Assembly: GCA_947165595.1 (NCBI GenBank)
Contig: CAMVAV010000001.1
Span: forward strand, 1 to 64,000
Source: an uncultured Clostridia bacterium
GTDB taxonomy: Bacteria; Bacillota; Clostridia; Oscillospirales; Oscillospiraceae
Length of the DNA stretch: 64,000 bases
Reading direction: 5' to 3'
Under the pieces are notes generated by a model that was given only the letters and a program-made list of their open reading frames with translations, made no database searches and was not told where the DNA came from. Positions within the stretch are counted from its first letter, which is position 1; every line of letters starts with the position of its first letter. Positions 8,496-16,015 of this stretch are shown in pieces. Position numbers and translations under genes: made by a program.

Positions 8496-9512
8496 TTACT
8501 GATACCTCCTGAAATAAAAATGCATCATTGCGGTCAGCAAATACGCCTGACGATGGACGAGCAAAGTGTGAAACACCTTATACTTCATATTTAACAGCTT
8601 TCTGTCCGCGCCCAAAAAACGGGATCGATAAAAAGACTCCCCGGTAAACTTCTTCAGTTTGCCAATCGTATCCCTCATATTTCTGCTCGTCATATAGATG
8701 TATTTGCACATTGTCAAGCAGTCTCTAAGCTGAACACAGCATATCGCCGACTCCAGCTCGGCAAATATTCCGCGTTCCCTTGCAAACCTCTCAACGCTTT
8801 CCATTTGGATACGAATCTCGTTTTCGAAAGCCGGGTTATAATCATGCATGACGGAGTCCGCATTTTGACAATAGTAGTAAAGCGGCTTGTTGATACGATC
8901 CCAACGTTTCGATTCCCAAGCGTAAATCAAGCAAAATTGCATATCCTCGCCGACTTTTTGCGTTGGAAAACGAATATTTCGTTCCCGAATAAGTGTCGTA
9001 CGAAACACTTTCGTCCACGCCGAAGTACCAATCAACGCCAATTCCCTTCCGAACAATCGTTTGTAAAAATCCGCGTTTCCCGTTTCCCACGACAGCTGCT
9101 GTTCGGAATGCGCGCAAATCCATTTGTCCTTCTCCGCAACAATATAATGCTCATAGAGTATACAGTCGCTGTTTGTTTCGCAGAACTTTTGCAGCACAAG
9201 TTCGCAAAGCCTTTCGTCTACGAAATCATCTGCGTCAATGAAAACAATAAAGTCTCCCTTTGCATGATCTATGGCGGTGTTTCGCGCTACAGCGGCCCCA
9301 CCGTTTTCCTGATGAATGACGGCTATTCTTTCATCGCGCAAAGCCCATTCATCCAACATCGCACCGCTACCGTCTGTCGACCCATCATCCACGAGAATAA
9401 TCTCAAGGTTTTTATAGGTCTGACCGCAGACGGATGAAATGCATCTATCCAGATACTTTTTCTTGTTATAAACAGGAATCCCTATGCTGAAGCAAATGTT
9501 TTCTGCGTTCAT
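8496..9512 (-). CDS. Glycosyltransferase family 2
   Basis: This is the third GT2 enzyme of the operon. The motifs FSIGIPVYNKKKYLDRCI, LVDDGSTDGSG, QENGGAAVARNTAI and the DxD element FIDADDFVDE define the catalytic domain in the first 110 residues. The remaining 230 residues are less conserved acceptor-side sequence. The ATG at 9512 is used here. A GTG two codons upstream (9518) directly abuts the gmhA stop and has a better-spaced GGAAGAG, so either could be true. Donor and acceptor are unknown. Confidence 0.86.
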   Translation of the reverse strand: MNAENICFSIGIPVYNKKKYLDRCISSVCGQTYKNLEIILVDDGSTDGSGAMLDEWALRDERIAVIHQENGGAAVARNTAIDHAKGDFIVFIDADDFVDERLCELVLQKFCETNSDCILYEHYIVAEKDKWICAHSEQQLSWETGNADFYKRLFGRELALIGTSAWTKVFRTTLIRERNIRFPTQKVGEDMQFCLIYAWESKRWDRINKPLYYYCQNADSVMHDYNPAFENEIRIQMESVERFARERGIFAELESAICCVQLRDCLTMCKYIYMTSRNMRDTIGKLKKFTGESFYRSRFLGADRKLLNMKYKVFHTLLVHRQAYLLTAMMHFYFRRYQ

Positions 9513-9518
9513 TTTCAC

Positions 9519-10178
9519 TTATTCTCTTCCGCGGATTTTATCGGCCTCACCAAAAAAGCGCTCTTCCAGCATCATACACCAGCAGTGGTAAATGGGTAGA
9601 TGCAATTCCTGGATCAAATATGTCTCCGTCTCAGGAACGCGGACCGCAATGTCGGCAACACTTGCAAGCTCGCCGCCCTGACGTCCCGTCAACCCAATCA
9701 CGCCAATCCCAAGAGCGCGAGCAACAACAACGGCATTTAGAATGTTTTTGCTGTTTCCCGAGGTACTGATTCCAAGAAAAACGTCACCCGATCTGCCATA
9801 GCCGTAAAGCTGCTGTGCAAAAACGCCCAAGCCATCTACATCATTGATATATGCAGTCGTCAGCGCTTCATGCGCGACCAGCGGAATTGCCATCAAGCTG
9901 CGTTCCAGATTTTTTGCAAGCTCACTCCCACGCTTTTCATCGATGGATTTCAAACGCGCCGCAAATTCCGCTGGAACGGGCCGCGGCATTTTAAATCGCT
10001 TCATCAATTCGCCGGCAATATGCTCCGCGTCAGCAGCGCTGCCGCCGTTCCCCGCAATCAGAAGCTTTCCATCGTGCCGATAGCAACTCTCCATCATTTC
10101 GTACGCTGCCGTAATATCGTTCCGGCATATCGCCAGTTTCGGGTATCGATCGATCAGGCCATCCAAATAGCGATTCAT
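9519..10178 (-). CDS. gmhA: D-sedoheptulose 7-phosphate isomerase (GmhA, copy 2)
   Basis: This converts sedoheptulose 7-phosphate to heptose 7-phosphate, the committed step of heptose nucleotide synthesis. It is the better match to GmhA of the two copies. It shows IAGNGGSAADAEHIAGELMKRF, the conserved central region TAYINDVDG, the second SIS loop GISTSGNSKNIL, and LIQELHLPIYHCWC carrying the expected Glu and His. A length of 219 residues is slightly longer than the E. coli enzyme, through an insertion around residues 65-90. It follows an hddC scar and hddA copy 2, so it belongs to a second, incomplete heptose set. Its products would need the fusion enzyme at 1593-2882 to be finished. Confidence 0.9.
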   Translation of the reverse strand: MNRYLDGLIDRYPKLAICRNDITAAYEMMESCYRHDGKLLIAGNGGSAADAEHIAGELMKRFKMPRPVPAEFAARLKSIDEKRGSELAKNLERSLMAIPLVAHEALTTAYINDVDGLGVFAQQLYGYGRSGDVFLGISTSGNSKNILNAVVVARALGIGVIGLTGRQGGELASVADIAVRVPETETYLIQELHLPIYHCWCMMLEERFFGEADKIRGRE

Positions 10179-10209
10179 AATAGCAATTTCTTCCCCTGAA
10201 TATCCAAAT

Positions 10210-10236
10210 ACCTCCAGCCATAATGACTGCTTTCAC
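10210..10236 (-). pseudogene. Nine-codon remnant of an hddC-like nucleotidyltransferase start
   Basis: A GTG overlapping the hddA copy 2 stop (GTGA) opens a frame reading MKAVIMAGG. These are the same nine residues that start the HddC domain of the fusion protein at 2882. The codons differ from those of the fusion (GCA versus GCT for Ala, for example), so this is not a simple recent copy. After the second glycine the expected GTRL signature is absent, and the frame runs out-of-phase into gmhA. The likeliest reading is an internal deletion that removed hddC between hddA and gmhA. The match is short, so chance cannot be excluded. Confidence 0.5.
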
Positions 10237-11255
10237 AGCGCTGCCACCTCACGCCCATCCTGCGGAATGAAGCTTTCAGGCGTATAATGGATCACTCTCG
10301 AACCGCCGGTTTCAAACTCAAAAGGAATGTGCAACAGGTCGGACAGCACAGAACGGACGGACTCCTGCTTTTCCTCCGGGACATAGAAAATCAGAAAACC
10401 GCCCCCTCCGGCACCGAGTAATTTCCCGCCCGTCGCGCCGGCGCGAAGTCCCTTCTCATAATAGCTGTCTATGCCGTCCGTCGTAATCCCCGCACCCATC
10501 CTGCGCTTGAGTCGCCATGTTGCGTCCAACAGCCGGCCGAATTCGTCAAGATTCCCTTCCCGGTCCGTCAGGACCTTTTCTGCTTCATCCACGAGCGCAA
10601 GCATTTCGCGAAGCTGCGCGTGCTTTTCAACATCCGCAACATGGTTTTGCCGCTGTACATCCGAAGAAAGCCGGGTAAATCCTGTGAAAAACATCATCAA
10701 ACGCCGGTTGAGCAGCCTTTTTCGCTCTGGGCTGATAATAATTGGCCGAACCTCGTATCCGTCCGCGTAAAAAATGATTTTATTGAATCCACCATAGGCC
10801 GCAGCAATCTGATCCTGCCAGCCGCCTGCTTCATTGCATAGCACACGCTCAAGGTAGATTGCCTCATCCGCCAGTTTCTTCTTATCTGCAAATTTACCCT
10901 TAAGCGCGTAAAACGCATTGAGCATTCCAACGGCAAACGAGGAACTCGTCCCAAGTCCCGACCTGGCGGGAAGGTCTGCATCATAAACCATACGCAGCTC
11001 GTGCATATCCAGCATTTTCATAGCGTTACGCACCGCCGGATGCTCGATCTGATCAATGCTTGTTACCTGCTCCAATTTGGAATAGGACAACTCTGTGCTG
11101 TAAGAAAAAAAACGTGGTAAATGCCGAACGGTGACATAGCAATATTTATCAAAGGTCGTCGACAACACCGCACCGCCGTTTTCTCGGAAGAACTCCTCTA
11201 TATCCGTTCCCCCGCCGAAAAACGACACGCGAAAGGGTGTTTTTGTAATAACCAT
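10233..11255 (-). CDS. hddA: GHMP kinase, D-glycero-D-manno-heptose 7-phosphate kinase-like (HddA, copy 2)
   Basis: This is predicted to make D-glycero-alpha-D-manno-heptose 1,7-bisphosphate from the 7-phosphate and ATP. The start VITKTPFRVSFFGGGTDIEEF, the ATP loop PARSGLGTSSSFAVGML, the GGWQDQIAAAYGG segment and the C-terminal GGKLLGAGGGGFLIFY are all characteristic of HddA-like GHMP kinases. The protein has 340 residues. Its stop codon overlaps the start of the hddC remnant, implying that a translationally coupled hddA-hddC-gmhA trio once existed here. An AGGAGC lies about 11 bases before the ATG. Confidence 0.88.
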   Translation of the reverse strand: MVITKTPFRVSFFGGGTDIEEFFRENGGAVLSTTFDKYCYVTVRHLPRFFSYSTELSYSKLEQVTSIDQIEHPAVRNAMKMLDMHELRMVYDADLPARSGLGTSSSFAVGMLNAFYALKGKFADKKKLADEAIYLERVLCNEAGGWQDQIAAAYGGFNKIIFYADGYEVRPIIISPERKRLLNRRLMMFFTGFTRLSSDVQRQNHVADVEKHAQLREMLALVDEAEKVLTDREGNLDEFGRLLDATWRLKRRMGAGITTDGIDSYYEKGLRAGATGGKLLGAGGGGFLIFYVPEEKQESVRSVLSDLLHIPFEFETGGSRVIHYTPESFIPQDGREVAAL

Positions 11256-11318
11256 GCTGTGACAGCGCTCCTATCTTTTTGCCTTGTTCTTCGGAAAAAA
11301 TGAAGCCGGTCGTCCGAT

Positions 11319-12428
11319 TCACTCCCGCGCAATTTCGATCAGCTTTTCCGCAGACACGTTCCAATCGAGTTCCTTTAACAGCTTTCTCTGTTCGGAAGCC
11401 ATCCTCTCGCGAAGTTTTTCGTCGCCTGCAAGGCGCTCCATCGCCGTCTTCAGCGCGGTCGCATCGCCCGGCGGAATCAGGAGTCCCGTTACTTCGTCTT
11501 CCACCTGCTCACTGAGGGCACCCGTATCCGTTGCGATTATTGGTATCTGATATTCATATGTCAAAAGGACAACGCCAGACTGTGTAGCGCCCAGATACGG
11601 GCAAACAACAATCATGTTATCGCCCATAAAAAAGCTTTCCGTTTCTTCATTCCGTATCCAGCGATTAATCACCGTAATCCCAGGTAATCCTTCAAAGCTT
11701 GCGCGGTAAGGAGAAAAATCCCCCGCTCCCGCTATAGTCAACGTAACTCTATCACCATAGTCCGCGGAAAGTGCCCGATACGCTTCCGCAAGAACATTCA
11801 ATCCCTTGTATTTGGAAATCGTCCCGAAGAACAGAAAGTTAACCTTTGTTGCGTCATAACAAATTGCGTGCTCCTTGTTTGGGCACTCTGCATATATGTT
11901 ATGACGACCGAGCGGTATGTAATAGGTCGGCTTTCGGTATTCTTTTGCTACGATGTCCACAAAACGACGACTGTGTACGAGAAGAACGTCCATATCCAAC
12001 GCCACGTAGTGAAAGAACCTGAGTAAAAGCTGTTTATCTCCGAAACGTGCCAATGGATCGTGAACAACACCGATCTTCTTCCGGCAGGAAACAGCTTTGT
12101 TTATCCACCCGGTCCAAAACGTAAACATGGGACTGTAGCTGACTTCCACGTCATAGCCACGCATTGCGGCCTGAAGCTCTCTTTTTTGACGCAGAGCGAA
12201 CAACATGGTTTTGAGTAAGAAATCTACCTTTGAATGATACGTCTCAATCACGATAAGCTTTTCCAGCGAGAGCCGCTTCCACTGTTCAAGGTTTTCTACA
12301 TCTTTCGACACAACCGCAACAACCGGTATTCCGCAGTGGAGCAGCCCCTTGGTCATACAAATCGCGTCGAGCGGTCCACCACCCTTTCGTCCGGTATAGT
12401 TAACCAGCCAAACCGATTTTCTAATCAT
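11319..12428 (-). CDS. Glycosyltransferase family 4 (GT-B fold), first gene of the glycan operon
   Basis: This 369-residue GT-B transferase is the operon's promoter-proximal gene. The N-terminal acceptor loop reads YTGRKGGGPLDAICMTKGL. The C-terminal donor domain has NFLFFGTISKYKGLNVL and, near the end, GVVLLTYEYQIPIIATDTGALSE. That corresponds to the GT4 Ex7E region, although the first Glu is not obvious. The ATG at 12428 is chosen because GGAGG lies five bases upstream; a GTG at 12443 is open but lacks an SD. First-gene GT4 enzymes often set the initiating or early sugars, but that role is only inferred. Confidence 0.85.
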   Translation of the reverse strand: MIRKSVWLVNYTGRKGGGPLDAICMTKGLLHCGIPVVAVVSKDVENLEQWKRLSLEKLIVIETYHSKVDFLLKTMLFALRQKRELQAAMRGYDVEVSYSPMFTFWTGWINKAVSCRKKIGVVHDPLARFGDKQLLLRFFHYVALDMDVLLVHSRRFVDIVAKEYRKPTYYIPLGRHNIYAECPNKEHAICYDATKVNFLFFGTISKYKGLNVLAEAYRALSADYGDRVTLTIAGAGDFSPYRASFEGLPGITVINRWIRNEETESFFMGDNMIVVCPYLGATQSGVVLLTYEYQIPIIATDTGALSEQVEDEVTGLLIPPGDATALKTAMERLAGDEKLRERMASEQRKLLKELDWNVSAEKLIEIARE

Positions 12429-12569
12429 ACGTCCTCCGACCACATTTCGTTTTTCGCTTATTTATCCGTATTAATATGGCCTCATATTCGAAGTTCATTT
12501 CACTCGACGCAACGCTTCTCAACCGTACCAAACCCATATTATATCATATTCTCATATATTATTTTATGT

Positions 12570-12598
12570 AGTTTACCACACCCCCAATTCGTTTTCAA
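12570..12598 (-). promoter_or_regulatory. Sigma-A promoter of the glycan operon
   Basis: On the minus strand TTGAAA (12593-12598) is followed after 17 bases by TAAACT (12570-12575). This predicts a start near 12563 and a leader of about 135 bases before the GT4 start codon at 12428. A second AT-rich element (TATAAT-like) lies further downstream in the leader. Confidence 0.7.
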
Positions 12599-12651
12599 GT
12601 CCATATCTTGTTATTTCGTTTAAAATTGCCCACAAGCTGTATGGATTTAGC

Positions 12652-12690
12652 AAAAAGGACAGCCAAGCATTGCTTTTGGCTGTCCTTTTT
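12652..12690. terminator. Rho-independent terminator upstream of the glycan promoter
   Basis: A perfect 15-base stem (arms 12652-12666 and 12676-12690, AAAAAGGACAGCCAA and its complement) encloses a nine-base loop. The arms begin and end in A/T runs, so it can work in either direction. No intact gene ends into it; it follows the decayed frame at 12710-12919 on the minus strand. Confidence 0.8.
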
Positions 12691-12709
12691 GTGAGGTTTT
12701 GCATCAAGT

Positions 12710-12919
12710 TCATCGTTCCTTGACGATTTTTCCCTCGGTCACGCGATAGACATGGTATCGCATCATCCCGTCGCGCCGCCGCGGATGACGCGGAAGCGCA
12801 GAGACCGGACCGGCGCTCGCCGCATGAAGGCGGAGGATGCGGAGCAGGTCCAAATTCAGGCGCTTTTCGACGGCTAAAATTGGCAAATCTGACGCTTTTC
12901 TTTCGCGCTTGCCTGTGTT
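12710..12919 (-). pseudogene. Possible 3' end of a lost minus-strand gene
   Basis: Reading the minus strand, about 65 codons are open in the GC-rich composition of the right-hand genome. They end with a protein-like tail (MMRYHVYRVTEGKIVKER) and a TGA at 12710-12712. Twenty bases further on is a good terminator, as expected for a true gene end. There is no plausible start: the frame is closed by a stop just beyond 12919, and the upstream part runs into the trpB2 leader. I do not recognise the family. It may be a fragment left when the glycan island was inserted or rearranged, or simply chance. Confidence 0.3.
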
Positions 12920-12968
12920 ATCATAGCATCACGCAAAAGCAAATCGTGATAAAAAAGGAGATACCGCC

Positions 12969-14342
12969 ATGGCAGACAAGAATATCCCCTACAAGATCTA
13001 TCTCGAAGAATCGGAAATGCCGCAGAACTGGTATAACGTCCGCGCGGACATGAAGAACAAGCCCGCCCCCCTGCTCAACCCCGGCACGCACGAGCCCATG
13101 AAGCCGGAGGAGCTTGCGGGCGTATTCTGCGACGAGCTGATCCGACAGGAGCTCGACAACGAGACACGCGACTACCCCATTCCGCAGGAGATCCGCGACT
13201 TCTACAAGATGTACCGCCCGTCCCCGCTGGTGCGGGCGTACTGCCTGGAGGAGAGGCTCCAGACTCCGGTGAAGATCTACTACAAATTCGAGGGCAACAA
13301 CACCTCCGGCAGCCACAAGCTGAACTCCGCGATCGCGCAGGCGTACTACGCGAAGAAACAGGGGCTCAAGGGCGTCACGACCGAGACCGGCGCGGGCCAG
13401 TGGGGCACGGCGCTTTCGATGGCCTGCTCCTACTTTGAGCTCGACTGCAAGGTGTTCATGGTCAAGGTCAGTTATGAGCAGAAGCCGTTCCGACGCGAGG
13501 TCATGCGCACCTACGGCGCGTCGGTCACACCGTCCCCGTCGGAGACCACCGCCATCGGCAGGAAGATTCTGGCGGAGCATCCCGGCACGGGCGGCAGTCT
13601 GGGCTGCGCGATCAGCGAGGCGGTGGAGGTCGCGACCTCGAACCCCGGTTACCGTTACGTCCTCGGCAGCGTGCTTAATCAGGTGCTGCTGCATCAGAGC
13701 GTCATCGGACTGGAGACCAAGGCGGCGCTGGACAAATACGGCATCAAGCCTGACGTGATCATCGGCTGCGCGGGCGGCGGCTCCAACCTCGGCGGTCTGA
13801 TCTCCCCGTTCATGGGCGAGAAGCTGCGCGGCGAGGCGGACTACCGCATCATCGCCGTCGAGCCCGCGTCCTGCCCCAGCTTCACCCGCGGCGTCTATGC
13901 CTACGACTTCTGCGACACGGGCATGGTCTGCCCGCTCGCGAAGATGTACACGCTCGGCTGCGACTTCATTCCCGCGCCCAACCACGCCGGCGGCCTGCGC
14001 TACCACGGCATGAGCCCCATCCTCTCGCAGCTCTATGACGACGGCTATCTGGAGGCGGTCAGCGTACCGCAGACGAAGGTGTTCGAGGCGGCGGAGCAGT
14101 TTGCCCGCGTCGAGGGCATCCTCCCCGCGCCGGAGAGCAGCCACGCCATCCGCGTCGCCATCGACGAGGCGATGAAGTGCAAGGAGACCGGCGAGGAAAA
14201 GACCATCGTCTTCGGTCTGACCGGCACGGGCTACTTCGACATGGTGGCCTATGAGAAGTTCCACGACGGCAAGATGGACGACTATATCCCCACCGACGAG
14301 GAGCTGGCAAAGTACCGCGAGAAGCTGCCCAGGGTCGATTGA
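12969..14342 (+). CDS. trpB2: Tryptophan synthase beta chain-like protein, TrpB2 type
   Basis: This PLP enzyme is predicted to condense indole with serine (or phosphoserine) to tryptophan. The 457-residue length with an N-terminal extension, and the PLP-lysine segment NNTSGSHKLNSA, identify the long TrpB2 form rather than classical TrpB1. TGAGQWGTALSMA and the phosphate-binding GCAGGGSNLGG are also intact. There is no trpA or other trp gene nearby, so it would act as a stand-alone indole-salvage enzyme, a role proposed for TrpB2. AAGGAG lies just before the ATG, and a hairpin terminator follows the stop. An indolepyruvate oxidoreductase operon lies 19 kb away in the same window. Confidence 0.93.
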   Translation: MADKNIPYKIYLEESEMPQNWYNVRADMKNKPAPLLNPGTHEPMKPEELAGVFCDELIRQELDNETRDYPIPQEIRDFYKMYRPSPLVRAYCLEERLQTPVKIYYKFEGNNTSGSHKLNSAIAQAYYAKKQGLKGVTTETGAGQWGTALSMACSYFELDCKVFMVKVSYEQKPFRREVMRTYGASVTPSPSETTAIGRKILAEHPGTGGSLGCAISEAVEVATSNPGYRYVLGSVLNQVLLHQSVIGLETKAALDKYGIKPDVIIGCAGGGSNLGGLISPFMGEKLRGEADYRIIAVEPASCPSFTRGVYAYDFCDTGMVCPLAKMYTLGCDFIPAPNHAGGLRYHGMSPILSQLYDDGYLEAVSVPQTKVFEAAEQFARVEGILPAPESSHAIRVAIDEAMKCKETGEEKTIVFGLTGTGYFDMVAYEKFHDGKMDDYIPTDEELAKYREKLPRVD

Positions 14343-14359
14343 CCGCACACCGTTAAAAA

Positions 14360-14392
14360 AGCAGGGATGCGTGCACGCATCCCTGTTTTCAT
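14360..14392. terminator. Terminator between trpB2 and rsgI
   Basis: The hairpin CAGGGATGCG/CGCATCCCTG (14362-14371 and 14376-14385) is followed by TTTT on the plus strand and preceded by AAAAAA. It can therefore serve both the plus-strand trpB2 and the convergent rsgI gene ending at 14393. Confidence 0.85.
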
Positions 14393-15166
14393 TTATGTCA
14401 TCGGCTTCGGCGAGGCGGACGGTTCGGCGCCTTCCGGCCGCGCAGCTTCCTGCGGCGTCTGGGACGGCGGCGGAGGAGGAACGGGTGCTCCCGCCTCATC
14501 CCTCTGTCCCGGGGGTGGTCCCTGCATGCCGCCGTGGTCGCGCGCATAGCCGAACCTGCCGGGGCTCATATGCTGCCCCCTTGCCTGCTCGCGCTCGGCG
14601 CGGCTCATTTCCGAAATATAGACCGGACGCTCCCCTCCGTGCCCGGCGGAGTGCTCCACAAAGCCCTTCAGCTCCTCCGCGCGTCTCGCGTCGTCGGCGG
14701 TGACGCCGGCGATCACCGCGGTCTCGCCGTCGTCCAGATAGCCTCTGCCGCGCATCTGCTCCATGGTGATATCGAGCGCGTCGTCCGCTCTGTGGTGCCT
14801 CACCTTGCCGGACAGGTGCTTCGCAAACTCCGTTGCGTCGTCGTTCAGCGCGTCCACCGCGATGACCCTGCCGAAGTGGTTGACCGTCAGCTCAATGGCG
14901 GAATCCTCCACGTCGAGCGAAACGTAGGCGCTCGCCGTGCCGCCCATGTAGCCCAGCGTGCCGCCCGTGAGCGCCAGCACCAGCACCGCCGCGACCGCGC
15001 TGCGCAGCCAGCGCTTCCTTCGATTCTTCGTTGGGAACGCGATCGTCTCCGCCGAAAGCTCAATGGTCTCGCCGATCTCGCCTTCCCTGCGTGTCTTTAC
15101 GAAGCTCCCGTCCTCGCACAGAACGACCGCCTCGTCGCCGCGCCGTTCCAAAATGACTGCTTTCAT
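14393..15166 (-). CDS. rsgI: RsgI-type membrane anti-sigma factor
   Basis: This is predicted to hold SigI inactive at the membrane until a cell-envelope signal releases it. Residues 1-45 form the cytoplasmic RsgI N-terminal domain (MKAVILERRGDEAVVLCEDG). Residues about 50-70 are a transmembrane helix, followed by the extracytoplasmic middle domain with the typical ASAYVSLDVEDS...N pattern. The C-terminus, from about residue 200, is a Gly/Pro/Gln-rich tail with PPPPPSQ and no carbohydrate-binding or hydrolase module such as clostridial RsgI sensors carry. The ATG at 15166 has GGGAGGG upstream and lies 19 bases after the sigI stop, so the pair is co-transcribed. Confidence 0.9.
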   Translation of the reverse strand: MKAVILERRGDEAVVLCEDGSFVKTRREGEIGETIELSAETIAFPTKNRRKRWLRSAVAAVLVLALTGGTLGYMGGTASAYVSLDVEDSAIELTVNHFGRVIAVDALNDDATEFAKHLSGKVRHHRADDALDITMEQMRGRGYLDDGETAVIAGVTADDARRAEELKGFVEHSAGHGGERPVYISEMSRAEREQARGQHMSPGRFGYARDHGGMQGPPPGQRDEAGAPVPPPPPSQTPQEAARPEGAEPSASPKPMT

Positions 15167-15185
15167 GCCGTTCCCTCCCGATCGA

Positions 15186-15914
15186 CTACGCCTTCCTGAC
15201 AAACGACAGGTACCCGGCAAGGATGGGAAAATCCCCGTCCAAAATCTCTGCCGCGGCGATGATGTACTTCCGATGCCGCTCCAGGATCTTGCGGACCACG
15301 CCGCTCTCCTCGCTGAGCTCCTTGATCGGCAGCAGCCGCTTGAGCCGCATCTGCGCCATCAGGATCACGCTGGCGATCAGCGTCCGAACCGCCTGACCGC
15401 AGCTTTTTTTCGTCTTTTCCGTCTTCGGCGAGGCGTCCGCGAGGTCGAAGAATGAGAAGCCGTAGCGCTGTAAAATGCTCTGCATCTCGCTGATCTCCTC
15501 CCGCGCGAGGCTGGCGGCGTCCGTCCCCGGCGCGCCGTCCGCCTCCTCCGCCATCCGCTTTTGTACCTGCAGGTCGTCCCCGCCCGTCTCCTCGTCCAGA
15601 GCGTCCTCGAACGCGGCGGGCGCGACGCTCAGCTCGTCCGCGTGGCGTCCCTCCGTGCGGAGGTAGTCGACGATGCGGCGGCGGATCACCATGGCGGCGA
15701 GTCCGAGGAAGCTGCCCTTGCCCTCTTCGTAGCTCTGCACCGCCTCCGAGAACGCCATCAGCGCGATCGACCACTCGTCGTCGCTGTCGGTGACATAGCG
15801 GTGCGTCGTCTCCGAGGCAACGCGCAGCATCCAGGCCTTGTGACTTTCCGCCAGCTCGTTGAAGCGGCTTTCGTCCGTCTTGGCCGCGAGGACATTTTGT
15901 TCCAGCTCGTTCAT
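15186..15914 (-). CDS. sigI: RNA polymerase sigma factor SigI
   Basis: This is an alternative sigma factor of the SigI family (related to sigma-70), regulated by the RsgI encoded just downstream. The N-terminal region has the SigI-like sigma-2 segment YVTDSDDEWSIALMAFSEAVQSYEEGKGSFLGLAAMVI (positions about 40-78). The C-terminal part contains the conserved SigI helix-turn-helix region ending GYLSFVRKA. A length of 242 residues is typical. A sigma-A-like promoter sits directly upstream (15953-15981). Two SigI-style promoter sequences lie upstream of the neighbouring same-strand genes (near 17.5 and 19.6 kb), so those genes are candidate targets. Confidence 0.92.
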   Translation of the reverse strand: MNELEQNVLAAKTDESRFNELAESHKAWMLRVASETTHRYVTDSDDEWSIALMAFSEAVQSYEEGKGSFLGLAAMVIRRRIVDYLRTEGRHADELSVAPAAFEDALDEETGGDDLQVQKRMAEEADGAPGTDAASLAREEISEMQSILQRYGFSFFDLADASPKTEKTKKSCGQAVRTLIASVILMAQMRLKRLLPIKELSEESGVVRKILERHRKYIIAAAEILDGDFPILAGYLSFVRKA

Positions 15915-15952
15915 AGAGAGGTACCCCTTTGCCGTTGCTTTTCATTGGGGAT

Positions 15953-15981
15953 ACTATACCATGCACGCTCCGAAACATCAA
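15953..15981 (-). promoter_or_regulatory. Sigma-A promoter of sigI-rsgI
   Basis: Minus-strand TTGATG (15976-15981), a 17-base spacer and TATAGT (15953-15958) precede sigI by about 40 bases. I see no ACCCC/CGAA pair here, so sigI transcription seems not to be autoregulated by the pattern seen at 17.5 and 19.6 kb. Confidence 0.65.
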
Positions 15982-16015
15982 GGCTTGTCTGTCCCGCTCT
16001 GTCAGGACCTCGCCG

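Larger units (their letters stand above)
12429..12968. other. 540-base intergenic junction between the glycan operon and trpB2
   Basis: This stretch holds, from left to right, the AT-rich leader and sigma-A promoter of the glycan operon (12570-12598), a strong hairpin terminator (12652-12690), a possible decayed coding remnant on the minus strand (12710-12919) and the upstream region of trpB2. Base composition changes sharply near 12.72 kb, from AT-rich on the left to GC-rich on the right. I take this as the edge of the variable glycan island. Confidence 0.7.

Noticed and set aside
12921..14348. Long open frames antisense to trpB2 and similar long antisense frames over other GC-rich genes, for example 966-2450 bases long
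   Set aside because: They mirror strongly supported genes, have Arg/Ala/His-rich low-complexity translations without family motifs, and arise from GC-rich third positions.
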